Source of the DNA: Poseidonibacter parvus
GTDB taxonomy: Bacteria > Campylobacterota > Campylobacteria > Campylobacterales > Arcobacteraceae
Assembly (NCBI RefSeq): GCF_001956695.1
Contig: NZ_CP019070.1
Coordinates: 248,001 to 312,000 of the forward strand
DNA length: 64,000 bases
Direction of reading: 5' to 3'
Shown piece after piece: positions 17,097 to 26,137 of this stretch. The first letter of the stretch is position 1; every line of letters begins with the position of its first letter. The position numbers were made by a program, and so were the translations under genes. Under the pieces are notes generated by a model, which was not told the DNA's origin, searched no databases, and was given only the letters and a program-made list of their open reading frames with translations.

Positions 17097-18068
17097 ATGA
17101 AAAATTCGATTACAAAAGTTTACAAGAATCTTGCATTTGCAGGATGTTTAGTTGCAGGACTTGCTACATCTTCTGTTGCATCAAGTGTTGATAAAGTTCA
17201 CTTCCTAATTCCTGGAGGAGCTGGTGGTGGTTGGGATGGAACTGCTAGAGGTGTTGGTGAAGCTTTAAAGAAATCAAATCTTGTTCAAGAAACATCATTT
17301 GAAAATATGTCAGGTGGAGGTGGTGGTAAAGCCATTGCATACTTAATTGAAACTGCTAAAAAACAACAAAACACATTAATGGTAAATTCAACTCCAATTG
17401 TAATTAGATCGCTTCAAGGTGTTTTTCCTCAGTCTTTTAGAGACTTAACTTTAGTTTCTTCAGTTGTTGCTGATTATGGAGTTTTAGTTGTTAAAAATGA
17501 TTCTAAATACCAATCATGGGCTGATGTAAAAGCTGCTTTTGATAAAAGTCCTAGAAATGTAAAAGTTGCAGGTGGAAGTTCAAGAGGTTCTATGGATCAT
17601 TTAGTTGCTGCTCAAATTTTTAAAGCTGCTGGTGGAAATCCAACATCTGTAAGATATGTACCTTATGATGCAGGTGGAAAAGCACTTGCTGGTTTATTAA
17701 CTGGTGAAGTAGATGTTTTATCAACAGGTTTTGGTGAAGTATTAGAAAAGCATAAAAAAGGTGAATTAAGAATCATTGGTGTAACTTCAAATGAAAATAT
17801 TGAAGGAATTCCAAGTTTCAAAAGCATGGGTGCAGATGCATTTTTTGCAAACTGGAGAGGTTTCTTTGGAGCTCCAAACCTTTCTGAAGAAAAAACACAA
17901 GCATTTGCTGATGTGATTGGAAAAATGTATGACACACCTCAGTGGGAAGTTGTTAGAAAAAGAAATGGTTGGGCAAACTTATATCAACCAACAACAGAAT
18001 TTAAATCTTTCCTAGAAAAACAAGAAGAAGTAATTGGTTCTTTAATGAAAGAAATGGGATTCTTATAG
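17097..18068 (+). CDS. tctC: Tripartite tricarboxylate transporter, periplasmic binding protein TctC
   Basis: A 323-residue periplasmic solute receptor with a signal peptide (about 1-29, ending SSVASS). The family marks are the IPGGAGGGWDGTAR loop, NMSGGGGGKAI, VAGGSSRGSMDHL and YDAGGKALAGLLTGEVD, which contact a carboxylate ligand. TTT receptors bind citrate, tricarballylate or other carboxylates; the exact ligand is not visible. It is followed by a hairpin and then tctB and tctA, with a two-component pair after them, the usual Tct layout. Confidence 0.93.
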   Translation: MKNSITKVYKNLAFAGCLVAGLATSSVASSVDKVHFLIPGGAGGGWDGTARGVGEALKKSNLVQETSFENMSGGGGGKAIAYLIETAKKQQNTLMVNSTPIVIRSLQGVFPQSFRDLTLVSSVVADYGVLVVKNDSKYQSWADVKAAFDKSPRNVKVAGGSSRGSMDHLVAAQIFKAAGGNPTSVRYVPYDAGGKALAGLLTGEVDVLSTGFGEVLEKHKKGELRIIGVTSNENIEGIPSFKSMGADAFFANWRGFFGAPNLSEEKTQAFADVIGKMYDTPQWEVVRKRNGWANLYQPTTEFKSFLEKQEEVIGSLMKEMGFL

Positions 18069-18074
18069 GATAAA

Positions 18075-18097
18075 GAGAAGAGGGTTTTCCTCTTCTT
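18075..18097 (+). promoter_or_regulatory. Intercistronic hairpin between tctC and tctB
   Basis: A stem of 8 bp plus one G-T pair (AGAAGAGG / CCTCTTCT) with a GTTTT loop follows tctC. Such structures often protect or partly terminate the message so that the binding protein is made in excess over the membrane parts. Confidence 0.55.
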
Positions 18098-18116
18098 ATT
18101 ATTAAAGGTTAATAAT

Positions 18117-18605
18117 ATGACAAAAAATACAATAGGTTCAATATTTTTTTTAGTTTTTTCAAGCTTTTATTTTTTTAATGTATTTAGTATTAAGAAAATG
18201 CCAGGTAGTCAGTTTGAAGTAATGACAGCTTCTACTTTTCCTTTTTATATAGGATTAGCTGGAATAATAGTTTCACTTATGATTCTTATATTTTCTCTTA
18301 TAAAAAAAGATGATAATGATTTTTTAACATTGAAGTATTTAAAAACATTAGATTTTAAAACTACATTATATTTCGTTATTGCGATGATTTTTTATGGGTT
18401 TACAATTAGAACATTAGGATTCATTATCTCGACTATAATTTTTTTACTAATAGGTTTTTTACTATTAAAAGAGAAAAATATAAAAAGAATATTACTAATT
18501 TCATGCGGTGTTTCAATAGGATTTTACCTATTGCTAAATAATGTTTTAGGTGTTTATATAGACCCTGGAATGTTATATGAATATTTCTTAGGAGAACAAT
18601 CATGA
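18117..18605 (+). CDS. tctB: Tripartite tricarboxylate transporter small membrane subunit TctB
   Basis: A 162-residue protein with four hydrophobic segments (about 7-25, 40-62, 82-102, 105-145), as expected for the small TctB subunit. Sequence conservation in this family is low; the size, topology and place between tctC and tctA carry the assignment. Its TGA overlaps the ATG of tctA by four bases. Confidence 0.88.
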   Translation: MTKNTIGSIFFLVFSSFYFFNVFSIKKMPGSQFEVMTASTFPFYIGLAGIIVSLMILIFSLIKKDDNDFLTLKYLKTLDFKTTLYFVIAMIFYGFTIRTLGFIISTIIFLLIGFLLLKEKNIKRILLISCGVSIGFYLLLNNVLGVYIDPGMLYEYFLGEQS

Positions 18606-20119
18606 TGGATGGTATATTAGCAGGTGTTGTTACTGCATTTTCTATGTATAATATTTTAATGGTTGCAGTAGGTTGTTTTGCTGGAACTTTTATTGGAATG
18701 CTTCCTGGACTTGGACCAATTTCTGCAATTGCATTAATGATTCCAATTACATATGGAATGGAGCCTTCTTCTGGTTTAATTCTAATTGCAGGTGTTTATT
18801 ATGGTGCAATTTTTGGAGGTTCTACATCTTCAATTTTAATTAATGCTCCTGGAGTTGCAGGAACTGTTGCTAGTTCTTTTGATGGTTATCCAATGGCGAA
18901 AAATGGTCAGGCTGGAAAAGCTTTAGCAATTGCTGCATATTCATCATTTACAGGTGGAACAATTGCAGCAGTATTTTTACTTTTTGCAGCACCAGCACTT
19001 GCAAATGTAAGTTTGAGTTTTCAGTCATCTGATTATTTTGCTTTAATGGTTCTAGGGTTAACAGCAGTTGCAGCTTTTGCTGGAAAAGGAAAGTTTTTAA
19101 AAGCAGCTATTATGACTATTTTTGGACTAATGTTAGCAACTGTTGGAACAGATTCTGATTCAGGAATTGCAAGATTTACTTTTGGAAGATTAGATTTAAT
19201 TGATGGAATTTCATTTTTACTTCTAGCAATGGCAGCTTTTGCTTTATCTGAAGCTATGATGAATATTTTAGAAAATCATAAGCAAACAAAAGAAGAAGTA
19301 GATGCTCTTAAAAAAGATATTGGTTCATTAAAAATTACAAAAGAAGAAGTAAAAGAGATGGCTCCAACTGTTGGAAGGTCATCTGTTCTTGGTTTCTTTG
19401 TTGGAGTACTTCCAGGTGCAGGGGCAACTATTGCTTCATTTTTAGCATATGGAATGGAGAGAAGTATTGCAAATGTAAAAGATAAGCTTACTTTTGGAAA
19501 AGGAAATGTAAAAGGTTTAGCAGCTCCTGAAAGTGCAAATAATGCAGCTTGTTCAGGTTCATTTGTACCTTTATTAACACTTGGAATCCCAGGTTCTGGT
19601 ACTACTGCTATTATTTTAGGTGCATTAATTTCTTATGGAATTCAACCAGGACCAACTATGTATGTAGATAATCCAGCACTATTTTGGTCTGTAATTATTT
19701 CAATGTATATTGGTAACCTTGTATTATTAGTTTTAAATTTACCATTAATTCCCTATATTGCAAAACTATTAACAATTCCAAAACAATTGTTATTACCATT
19801 GATTATCTTTTTCTCATTAATTGGAGTTTACTTAGTTACATTTAACAACTTTGATATTTATATGATGACAGGTTTTGCAGTTGTTGCATTGTTTTTAAGA
19901 ATAGTTGATTTCCCAATGGCTCCTATGATTTTAGGATTTATTTTAGGTGGAATGATGGAAAGTAATCTTAGACGAGCACTTACAATTAGTGATGGTTCTT
20001 TAGCTTTTCTTTGGGAAAGACCAATTACATTAAGTATTTTAATATTAACAATTGTATTATTATTCTTACCACTAGTTAGTGAATATTTTGCTAGAATTAA
20101 AAAAGGTAAAAAGGCGTAA
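18602..20119 (+). CDS. tctA: Tripartite tricarboxylate transporter large membrane subunit TctA
   Basis: A 505-residue protein with about twelve hydrophobic segments. It carries the two conserved TctA signatures: GMLPGLGPISAIALMIP near residue 35 and GVLPGAGATIASFLAYG near 270, together with YYGAIFGGSTSSILINAPG. It forms the sodium- or proton-coupled channel for carboxylates delivered by TctC. The ATG at 18602 overlaps tctB; a second ATG follows immediately. Confidence 0.94.
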   Translation: MMDGILAGVVTAFSMYNILMVAVGCFAGTFIGMLPGLGPISAIALMIPITYGMEPSSGLILIAGVYYGAIFGGSTSSILINAPGVAGTVASSFDGYPMAKNGQAGKALAIAAYSSFTGGTIAAVFLLFAAPALANVSLSFQSSDYFALMVLGLTAVAAFAGKGKFLKAAIMTIFGLMLATVGTDSDSGIARFTFGRLDLIDGISFLLLAMAAFALSEAMMNILENHKQTKEEVDALKKDIGSLKITKEEVKEMAPTVGRSSVLGFFVGVLPGAGATIASFLAYGMERSIANVKDKLTFGKGNVKGLAAPESANNAACSGSFVPLLTLGIPGSGTTAIILGALISYGIQPGPTMYVDNPALFWSVIISMYIGNLVLLVLNLPLIPYIAKLLTIPKQLLLPLIIFFSLIGVYLVTFNNFDIYMMTGFAVVALFLRIVDFPMAPMILGFILGGMMESNLRRALTISDGSLAFLWERPITLSILILTIVLLFLPLVSEYFARIKKGKKA

Positions 20120-20135
20120 GCTTTCTTTTTACCTT
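20103..20135 (+). terminator. Hairpin across the tctA stop codon
   Basis: A perfect 11-bp inverted repeat (20103-20113 with 20125-20135) spans the end of tctA and the gap to the regulator gene. No T-run follows, so it is more likely a partial terminator or stabilising structure than a full stop. Confidence 0.5.
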
Positions 20136-20148
20136 AAAAGAGGTATTC

Positions 20149-20829
20149 ATGGAAAAATTTAAAAAATATACAATTTTATATCTTGAAGATGATGAAGCTG
20201 TAAGAACAATCAACTCAAGGTTTTTAAAACGTATGTTTAATGAACTTTATGAAGCAGCAGATGGTCTTGAAGGACTATCTTTATATAAAAAACACAATCC
20301 TGATATCATTCTAACAGATATACAAATGCCTGAGATGGATGGTATCACACTTGCAAAACAAATCAGGCAAAATGATAATACAACTAAAATAATTATTTCA
20401 ACAGCTTTTAGTGATAAAGAATATTTATTAGAAGCAATTGAATTACATTTAGAAAAATACATAATTAAACCACTTACAAGTAGAAACTTAATCCCAGCAC
20501 TTACAAAAGCAGTTGATGATTTAGAAAAAAACAAAAATTCTAAAATAGAAATTACAGAAGATTTCTATTTTAATACTCAAACGTCTGTTTTTTATTTTGA
20601 AGAAAAGGTTATAGAATTAAATAAAAAAGAGCTACTATTTTTAAAGCTATTATGCTTAAATAAAAACAGAGTTGTAAGCTATGAAGAAATAGAACAATAT
20701 GTCTGGGAAGAAGAGTATATGAGTTTAAACTCATTAAGAACTACGATTGGATTTTTGAGAAAAAAGATACCAGTAAATTGTATTAAAAACATTTCAAATA
20801 TGGGATATAAATTAAAACTTGAAAGTTAA
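20149..20829 (+). CDS. OmpR/PhoB-type response regulator (TctD-like)
   Basis: A 226-residue regulator with a receiver domain (about 6-120; acidic pair in YLEDDE, phospho-acceptor Asp57 in LTDIQMPEMDG, the conserved Lys in YIIKPL) and a C-terminal winged-helix DNA-binding domain (about 135-225, SLNSLRTTIGFLRKK and ISNMGYKLKL). Its place behind tctCBA and in front of a sensor kinase suggests it controls carboxylate uptake. It overlaps the kinase gene by 11 bases. Confidence 0.9.
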   Translation: MEKFKKYTILYLEDDEAVRTINSRFLKRMFNELYEAADGLEGLSLYKKHNPDIILTDIQMPEMDGITLAKQIRQNDNTTKIIISTAFSDKEYLLEAIELHLEKYIIKPLTSRNLIPALTKAVDDLEKNKNSKIEITEDFYFNTQTSVFYFEEKVIELNKKELLFLKLLCLNKNRVVSYEEIEQYVWEEEYMSLNSLRTTIGFLRKKIPVNCIKNISNMGYKLKLES

Positions 20830-23008
20830 TTACCAAAGAAAAATTGAACAAGGTGTAAAGAAAACTACACTACTTAGCTCCACAATTATTATCATTATTG
20901 TTGCAACTGTAATTGGTGCAACACTTATTAAAACAGAATACAATAACTTTAAAACTCATATAGAAAATTTTAAAACCACTTTAATTGAAAGAGAAAAATT
21001 TTATATTAAAACAGCTGTAGAAAACTTAGTTAGTGATATGAAGTTTGAAGAAGAAGCAATTTTAAATTCTAAAAAAGAAAGAATAGAGAAACAATCTATA
21101 ATTGCTTATAATTTAGCTTACTCTTTATATGAGAAAACTAAAAACTTATCAAAAGATGAACAAATAAATTTTATAAAAAATTCGATAAAGCAAATCTCAA
21201 AAAAACAAAGTGATATTAACTATTTTATTTTAAATACAAGTGGTAGATTGATTTTGAATAGTGAAAATAATAGTGATGAAAATGAAGTTTTTTTAGATTT
21301 TGAGGATATAAATGGTTTAAAGTTTATAAATAAAATGATTGATTCAAATAAAGATAAACAAAACTTTATTGAATATTTTTGGTATAAACCAAATAGTAAT
21401 ATCACAGCAAAAAAGATTACATATACAAGACATTTAAAAGAGTTAGGAATTATAATTGGTTCAGGTAGTTTCCTTGAAGTAGAAAAAAATAAATTAAAAA
21501 AGAGAATATCAAAAAAGATATTTAATCAAAACTATAATACTGAAGAGTTTGTTTTAATATATAAAATAAATAGTTTAAATAACATTGCTAGTAAAAGTGA
21601 TTTATTAACACAAAAACATATTATTTCAAGTAAAGTTGAGCTTAAAGCTATGGAAGATTTACTAATAGAAACAAACTATAAAGGAAATGATTATATTTAT
21701 TTTGATAATAAAAGGAAACTCCTTTATGGAACTTTTGTTACAAACTTACGTTATTTTATAGGAATTGGAGTTGATTTAACTCAAATCAATAATATTATAA
21801 AAAAAGAAAGAGCTACTTCAATTGATAACCTATCTAGTAAAATATTAAAATTAGCAATCATTATTTTAATAATGACTGTAATATTTTTTATGTTCTCACT
21901 TGGGTTTACAAGAAAAATAGAGAAACTTTTCATACAATATAGACAAACAGTAAAACAAAACGAAGAAAAATATGCACTTCTTTTTAATTATAGTAATGAT
22001 GGTTTTATAATTTCACAAATGAAAGAAGATAAAACACTTATTTTAAGTCTTAATAAAACTGCACTAAAAATAACAGGGTATGAATCTAGTGAAATTTTAG
22101 AACAAGAGTTTTTTGACCTTTTTAATAATCTAGATTTAGAAGAAACTAAAAAATCTAAGTCTTTATCCAAAACAGTTAAACTAGTAAGAAAAAACAAAGA
22201 AATTAGAACTATTGAATTAAATATAATTGTATATTCATACGAAAATCAAAATCTACTTTTTGCATCTTTACGAGATATAACAGAAAGAACTCTTTTAAAA
22301 GAAGAAAAACTAAAACAGCAAAATATATTAATTCAAAAATCAAAAATGGCAGCAATGGGTGAAATGATAGGAAATATTGCACATCAATGGAGACAGCCTT
22401 TATCACAAATTTCAGGTTTGTTTTTTGACATAGAATCAGCTTATGATTATAAAGAATTAGATAAAAAATACTTATCTCAAAGAGTTGATGATGCAAATGA
22501 TCTACTTGAATATATGTCTAAAACTATTGATGATTTTAGAAACTTCTTTAATCCAACTTCCAAAAAAGAAGAGTTTCTAATCCAAGATGCAGTTTTTAGA
22601 GCAATAAAGATTTTAAAATCAACTTTAGAACATCATAAAATCGATATTCAAATTCAATGTGATAAAAAATACAAGATTTATGGATATAAAAATGAATATT
22701 TACAAGCAATAGTTAATATTATTTCAAATGCAAAAGATATTTTAGTTGATCAAAAAATAAAAAATGCAAAAATAAAAGTATATGTAAAAGAAATTGATGA
22801 TGAAATTATATTATTTATTGAAGATAATGCAGGTGGAATTGATGCTTCAATTATGGATAAAATATTTGATCCATATTTTACAACTAAATATGAATATGGA
22901 ACAGGAATTGGGCTTTATATGACAAAATTAATTATTGAAGAGAAAATGAATGGAGTTATAAAAGTTGAAAACTTAAATGATGGAGCGGTATTTTCTATTA
23001 AAGTATAG
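20819..23008 (+). CDS. Membrane sensor histidine kinase with periplasmic cache-like domain and PAS
   Basis: A 729-residue kinase. Order: membrane segment (about 18-38), extracytoplasmic sensory domain (about 40-340, dCache-like, with an ITYTRHLKELGIIIGSG segment), second membrane segment (about 343-365), PAS (about 383-490), HisKA with His522 in [11 protein letters not shown], and HATPase_c (NAKDIL, DNAGGIDASIMDKIFDPYFTT, GTGIGLYM). TTG at 20819 is the start, inside the regulator gene. It probably senses a carboxylate and phosphorylates the regulator upstream of it; ligand unknown. Confidence 0.88.
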   Translation: MKVNYQRKIEQGVKKTTLLSSTIIIIIVATVIGATLIKTEYNNFKTHIENFKTTLIEREKFYIKTAVENLVSDMKFEEEAILNSKKERIEKQSIIAYNLAYSLYEKTKNLSKDEQINFIKNSIKQISKKQSDINYFILNTSGRLILNSENNSDENEVFLDFEDINGLKFINKMIDSNKDKQNFIEYFWYKPNSNITAKKITYTRHLKELGIIIGSGSFLEVEKNKLKKRISKKIFNQNYNTEEFVLIYKINSLNNIASKSDLLTQKHIISSKVELKAMEDLLIETNYKGNDYIYFDNKRKLLYGTFVTNLRYFIGIGVDLTQINNIIKKERATSIDNLSSKILKLAIIILIMTVIFFMFSLGFTRKIEKLFIQYRQTVKQNEEKYALLFNYSNDGFIISQMKEDKTLILSLNKTALKITGYESSEILEQEFFDLFNNLDLEETKKSKSLSKTVKLVRKNKEIRTIELNIIVYSYENQNLLFASLRDITERTLLKEEKLKQQNILIQKSKMAAMGEMIGNIAHQWRQPLSQISGLFFDIESAYDYKELDKKYLSQRVDDANDLLEYMSKTIDDFRNFFNPTSKKEEFLIQDAVFRAIKILKSTLEHHKIDIQIQCDKKYKIYGYKNEYLQAIVNIISNAKDILVDQKIKNAKIKVYVKEIDDEIILFIEDNAGGIDASIMDKIFDPYFTTKYEYGTGIGLYMTKLIIEEKMNGVIKVENLNDGAVFSIKV

Positions 23009-23034
23009 ATAAACTAACATTTAAATACTACTAA
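23009..23034 (+). promoter_or_regulatory. Island operator site 1 (SDR operon)
   Basis: ATAAACT, then AACAT (23016-23020), six bases, ACTACTAA (23027-23034); 16 bases later comes a -10-like TATTAT. Matches site 3 (30313-30338) at 21 of 26 positions. It lies directly upstream of the first island operon. Confidence 0.75.
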
Positions 23035-23076
23035 AAATATCTAATTAGATTATTATATAACAAAAAAGGCTTTATC

Positions 23077-23838
23077 ATGAAAGCTAAAAAGCGAATCTGG
23101 ATTGTAGGTGGAAGTAGTGGTATTGGCTTAAAACTAGTAAACTTGTGTTTAAATGCTAATTATCAAGTAGTTGTATCCTCTAGAAGTGCTAGTACAAACG
23201 AGTCATTATTAGCACTAAAAGATGTTTTCTCGCAAGATTTAGCACTAGTAGACCTTGATGTATCTAATAAGCAAAATATTGTAAGTAGTGTTAAACAAGC
23301 TTGGAATGCTTTTGATGGTTTAGATATCTGGTTTTATAATGCAGGTGCCTATGAAGTTATGACTATTGATACTTGGGATAGTGAAAAATTTGAGCAAATG
23401 AATGAAGTTAACTATCTTGGAATTATAAGATTAATGAACGAATTACTTCCATATTTTAAAGAGAGTAAAAAAGGTCATTGGGTTTGGAACTCTAGTATCT
23501 CTTCTTATTTTGGTTTACCTCAAGGGGGTGGATATTCAGCTCCAAAAGCAGCTTTAGTAAATCTTGCACAATCTTTACAACCAGAATTAGACCCTTTAAA
23601 TATAAAACTTCAAATCATAAATCATGGTTTTGTAAAAACAAGACTTACAGATAAAAATAAATTTGAAATGCCACAATTAATGCAGCCAAAATATGCAGCA
23701 CAAAAGATTTTAGAAGGAATTGAAAATCCAGACTCTTTTGAGATTAGGTTTCCTTATATTCTTTCTTTATTTTTAAGAATATTAAGAATATTACCATATA
23801 AAGTCTCACTATATTTAACAAAAAAGATGCTTCCATGA
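23077..23838 (+). CDS. Short-chain dehydrogenase/reductase
   Basis: A 253-residue classical SDR. The nucleotide-binding GGSSGIGLKL lies at about 11-20, NAG at about 89-91, the catalytic Ser in WNSSISS and the YSAPK active-site motif near 151-155. The C-terminal part ends in a hydrophobic and basic stretch (SLFLRILRILPYKVSLYL) that may sit on the membrane. Substrate unknown. SDRs of this type recur in light- or singlet-oxygen-induced clusters of other proteobacteria. It has AAAGGC before its ATG and an island operator upstream. Confidence 0.87.
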   Translation: MKAKKRIWIVGGSSGIGLKLVNLCLNANYQVVVSSRSASTNESLLALKDVFSQDLALVDLDVSNKQNIVSSVKQAWNAFDGLDIWFYNAGAYEVMTIDTWDSEKFEQMNEVNYLGIIRLMNELLPYFKESKKGHWVWNSSISSYFGLPQGGGYSAPKAALVNLAQSLQPELDPLNIKLQIINHGFVKTRLTDKNKFEMPQLMQPKYAAQKILEGIENPDSFEIRFPYILSLFLRILRILPYKVSLYLTKKMLP

Positions 23839-24254
23839 AAACACAAGATTACGCTTTATTCTTTGAAAACATTACAAAAGAAACACCAATAAAAGAGTAT
23901 GAAAATGTATTTGATATTAATGCAAAGTTCAAGGACCCTTTTAATGAGGTTAAGGGCTTAGATAAAATATACGATATTTTTCAAGATATGTATATAAAGC
24001 TTGATAACCCAAGATTTAAAGTAATTGAAATAGTAGAACAAGGTGATATCTCATACTTAAGATGGATTTTTGAGTTTAATTTTAAAAACGATTCTTTACT
24101 TAATTCTTTTGAAGGAGTTTCAAGGGTTGAGTTTAATGAAAATCAAAAGGTTATCTCTCATGTTGATTATTGGGATAGTTCAGAAAACTTATATGAAAAA
24201 ATTCCCATTCTTTCTTTTTTCATCAAATTAGTAAAAAGAAAAATCAAAAGCTAA
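23835..24254 (+). CDS. SnoaL-like/NTF2-fold protein
   Basis: A 139-residue single-domain protein of the NTF2-like fold: KEYENVFDINAKFKDPF at the start and the later YLRWIFEFNF, VSRVEF and HVDYWDSSENLYEKIP stretches match the nuclear-transport-factor-2/SnoaL-like group found beside SDR and CFA genes in photo-oxidative clusters. It probably binds or isomerises a small hydrophobic compound; unproven. It overlaps the SDR gene by four bases. Confidence 0.78.
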   Translation: MKTQDYALFFENITKETPIKEYENVFDINAKFKDPFNEVKGLDKIYDIFQDMYIKLDNPRFKVIEIVEQGDISYLRWIFEFNFKNDSLLNSFEGVSRVEFNENQKVISHVDYWDSSENLYEKIPILSFFIKLVKRKIKS

Positions 24255-24255
24255 G

Positions 24256-25521
24256 ATGAAAACTCTTGATAAAAAGACTGTAATCTATTATAGTTTAATA
24301 GCTATACCTTTAGCAATTGTAGGCTTACCTTTATATATTTATTTACCAACTTTTTACGTAAGTGATGTAGGTATAAATGTAAGTATTGTAGGTTTGATTC
24401 TTTTTATTGCAAGACTTACAGATGTTTTTACAGATCCTTTTTTTGGACTTTTAAGTGATGAGAGTGTAAAGAAATTCTCTAGCAGAAAACCTGTTATGAT
24501 TTTAGGTTCTTTTATTTTGATACTGAGTTTTTACGCACTTATTAATCCAAATTTACAATATCCTGAACTTTGGCTTTTTTGTTTTTCTGTTTTGATTTAT
24601 ATAGGATGGAGTATGATAAATATTCCCTATCTTACATGGAGTAGTGAGATAAGCCAAATATATGAAGAAAAAACTATTTTAAATAGCTCTCGCGAACTTT
24701 TTACTATTATTGGAGTATTAATTGCTTTGCTTGTTCCTTACGTTTACAAGGTAGCTCAAAACCCAAATGAAACTCTAAATTTACTATATTTTACTTTTTT
24801 GTTTTTATTCTTGCCTTTATTTTTAATTACAATGAATAAAATAAAAATTAATGCAGATATACAAAGTAGTGATTTTTCTTTTAAAAATATTAAAAGTGTT
24901 TACAAAAAAATACCAGATATAAAGCTTTTACAAGTAGGTTACTTTCTTAATAATCTTGCAAATGCTTTACCTGCAACACTTTTTTTACTTTTTATAGAAC
25001 TTGTTATAAAGGAAAAAGACTCAAGTGGAATGGTTTTGATTTTATATTTCTTTGCAGGTATTGTAGCCTTACCTTTTTGGTATAAACTTTCAAGTAAAAT
25101 TGGCAAGAAAAAAACATGGATATCTTCTATTTTATTAGCTTCAAGTGCTTTTATTTTTGTGCCTTTTTTACAAGAGGGTGATTTGACTGCTTTTATAATC
25201 ATTAGTATAATTACAGGACTTTGTTTAGGTGCTGATATGGCAATGCCTACATCTATACAAAGTGATTTAGTTCAAAAAACAAAAATGTTATCTTTTAATA
25301 TCTCAGGTTTACTTTTTGGTATTTGGACAATGATTACAAAGTTAACTCTTGCTCTTGCAGTTGCTTTAGGTTTTGTAATACTTGGTATTTTTGACTTTGA
25401 AGCAAGTAGTCCTAGTAGTACTTCATTACTGATATTGTCTTTACTTTATGGTTTAGTTCCAGTTTTCTTTAAACTTGCAGCCATTTACTTTATTAATAAA
25501 TACAAAGATATTCAACAATAA
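24256..25521 (+). CDS. GPH-type major facilitator transporter
   Basis: A 421-residue membrane protein with about twelve hydrophobic segments of the MFS_2/melibiose-carrier type. The loop after helix 2 shows RLTDVFTDPFFGLLSD with the RKP motif close by, the family's cation-coupling signature. Substrates of the clustered version are unknown; co-location with lipid-modifying enzymes suggests a lipid or lipid precursor rather than a sugar, which is inference. Gap to the previous gene is one base. Confidence 0.85.
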   Translation: MKTLDKKTVIYYSLIAIPLAIVGLPLYIYLPTFYVSDVGINVSIVGLILFIARLTDVFTDPFFGLLSDESVKKFSSRKPVMILGSFILILSFYALINPNLQYPELWLFCFSVLIYIGWSMINIPYLTWSSEISQIYEEKTILNSSRELFTIIGVLIALLVPYVYKVAQNPNETLNLLYFTFLFLFLPLFLITMNKIKINADIQSSDFSFKNIKSVYKKIPDIKLLQVGYFLNNLANALPATLFLLFIELVIKEKDSSGMVLILYFFAGIVALPFWYKLSSKIGKKKTWISSILLASSAFIFVPFLQEGDLTAFIIISIITGLCLGADMAMPTSIQSDLVQKTKMLSFNISGLLFGIWTMITKLTLALAVALGFVILGIFDFEASSPSSTSLLILSLLYGLVPVFFKLAAIYFINKYKDIQQ

Positions 25522-25528
25522 AAAGCAG

Positions 25529-25554
25529 GTTTCTTTATAAAGAAACATTTTTTT
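25529..25554 (+). terminator. Terminator after the MFS gene, overlapping island operator 2
   Basis: A perfect 18-base palindrome (25529-25546; 7-bp stem with TATA loop) followed by seven T (25548-25554). It should end the SDR operon. Its 3' part overlaps the next promoter's operator. Confidence 0.7.
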
Positions 25555-25562
25555 ACTACAAA
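25537..25562 (+). promoter_or_regulatory. Island operator site 2 (lipocalin/CFA operon)
   Basis: AACAT (25544-25548), six T, ACTACAAA (25555-25562), then 15 bases to TATAGA. Since the AACAT and T-run also belong to the terminator, part of the match could be coincidental, but the spacing to ACTACAAA and to the -10 box is the same as at the other sites. Confidence 0.6.
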
Positions 25563-25605
25563 AAAACCTTATAAAAATATAGAATGTCATTATAAGGAGT
25601 TTGAG

Positions 25606-26136
25606 ATGAAATTAAATATTATATCTTTTTTTATTACCATGGTTATAACTCAAACTCCTTATGTTCTTGCAAAAGCACCTGCGCCTGTAAACTATTTAAA
25701 TGCTAAACAATTCAGTGGCTTATGGTACGAAATTGCAAGAACATATAATGATTTTGAAAAAGACTGTGTAGGTTCAACAGTTGAGTATAAACATGTAGAA
25801 CCTTTAAAATATGAAATAATTAATAAATGCTTTAAAAATACCTTTGATGGGAAAATCATAGAATATAATGGTACTGCAAAACCTAGCAATGGAAAAGATA
25901 TGTCAGAAATTGATATGACATATTTTTGGGTTTTTACAAAAGAATATAGAATAATAAATTTAGATGAAAACTACGAATGGGCAGTTGTATCTGATATAGA
26001 TATGAAAACTCTATGGATAATAAATAGAAAACCTTTTATGAAAAAAGAAAAACTTGACAATATTGTGGCTTCTTTAGATAAACACATGGATACCTCAAAA
26101 TTAATTTACACTCCACATAAAAAGAAAGAAGACTAA
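25606..26136 (+). CDS. Bacterial lipocalin, secreted (Blc-like), copy 1
   Basis: A 176-residue lipocalin with a Sec signal peptide (about 1-22, cut near VLAKA). Lipocalin motif 1 is FSGLWYEIARTYNDFEKDC; the later YEWAVVSDID and TLWIINRKP match Blc motifs 2 and 3. Blc proteins bind fatty acids or lysophospholipids. It has no lipobox, unlike the second lipocalin at 36914-37450, so it is probably soluble in the periplasm. AAGGAG precedes the ATG. It is the first gene of a lipid-related operon, and one base separates it from the next gene. Confidence 0.88.
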   Translation: MKLNIISFFITMVITQTPYVLAKAPAPVNYLNAKQFSGLWYEIARTYNDFEKDCVGSTVEYKHVEPLKYEIINKCFKNTFDGKIIEYNGTAKPSNGKDMSEIDMTYFWVFTKEYRIINLDENYEWAVVSDIDMKTLWIINRKPFMKKEKLDNIVASLDKHMDTSKLIYTPHKKKED

Positions 26137-26137
26137 A

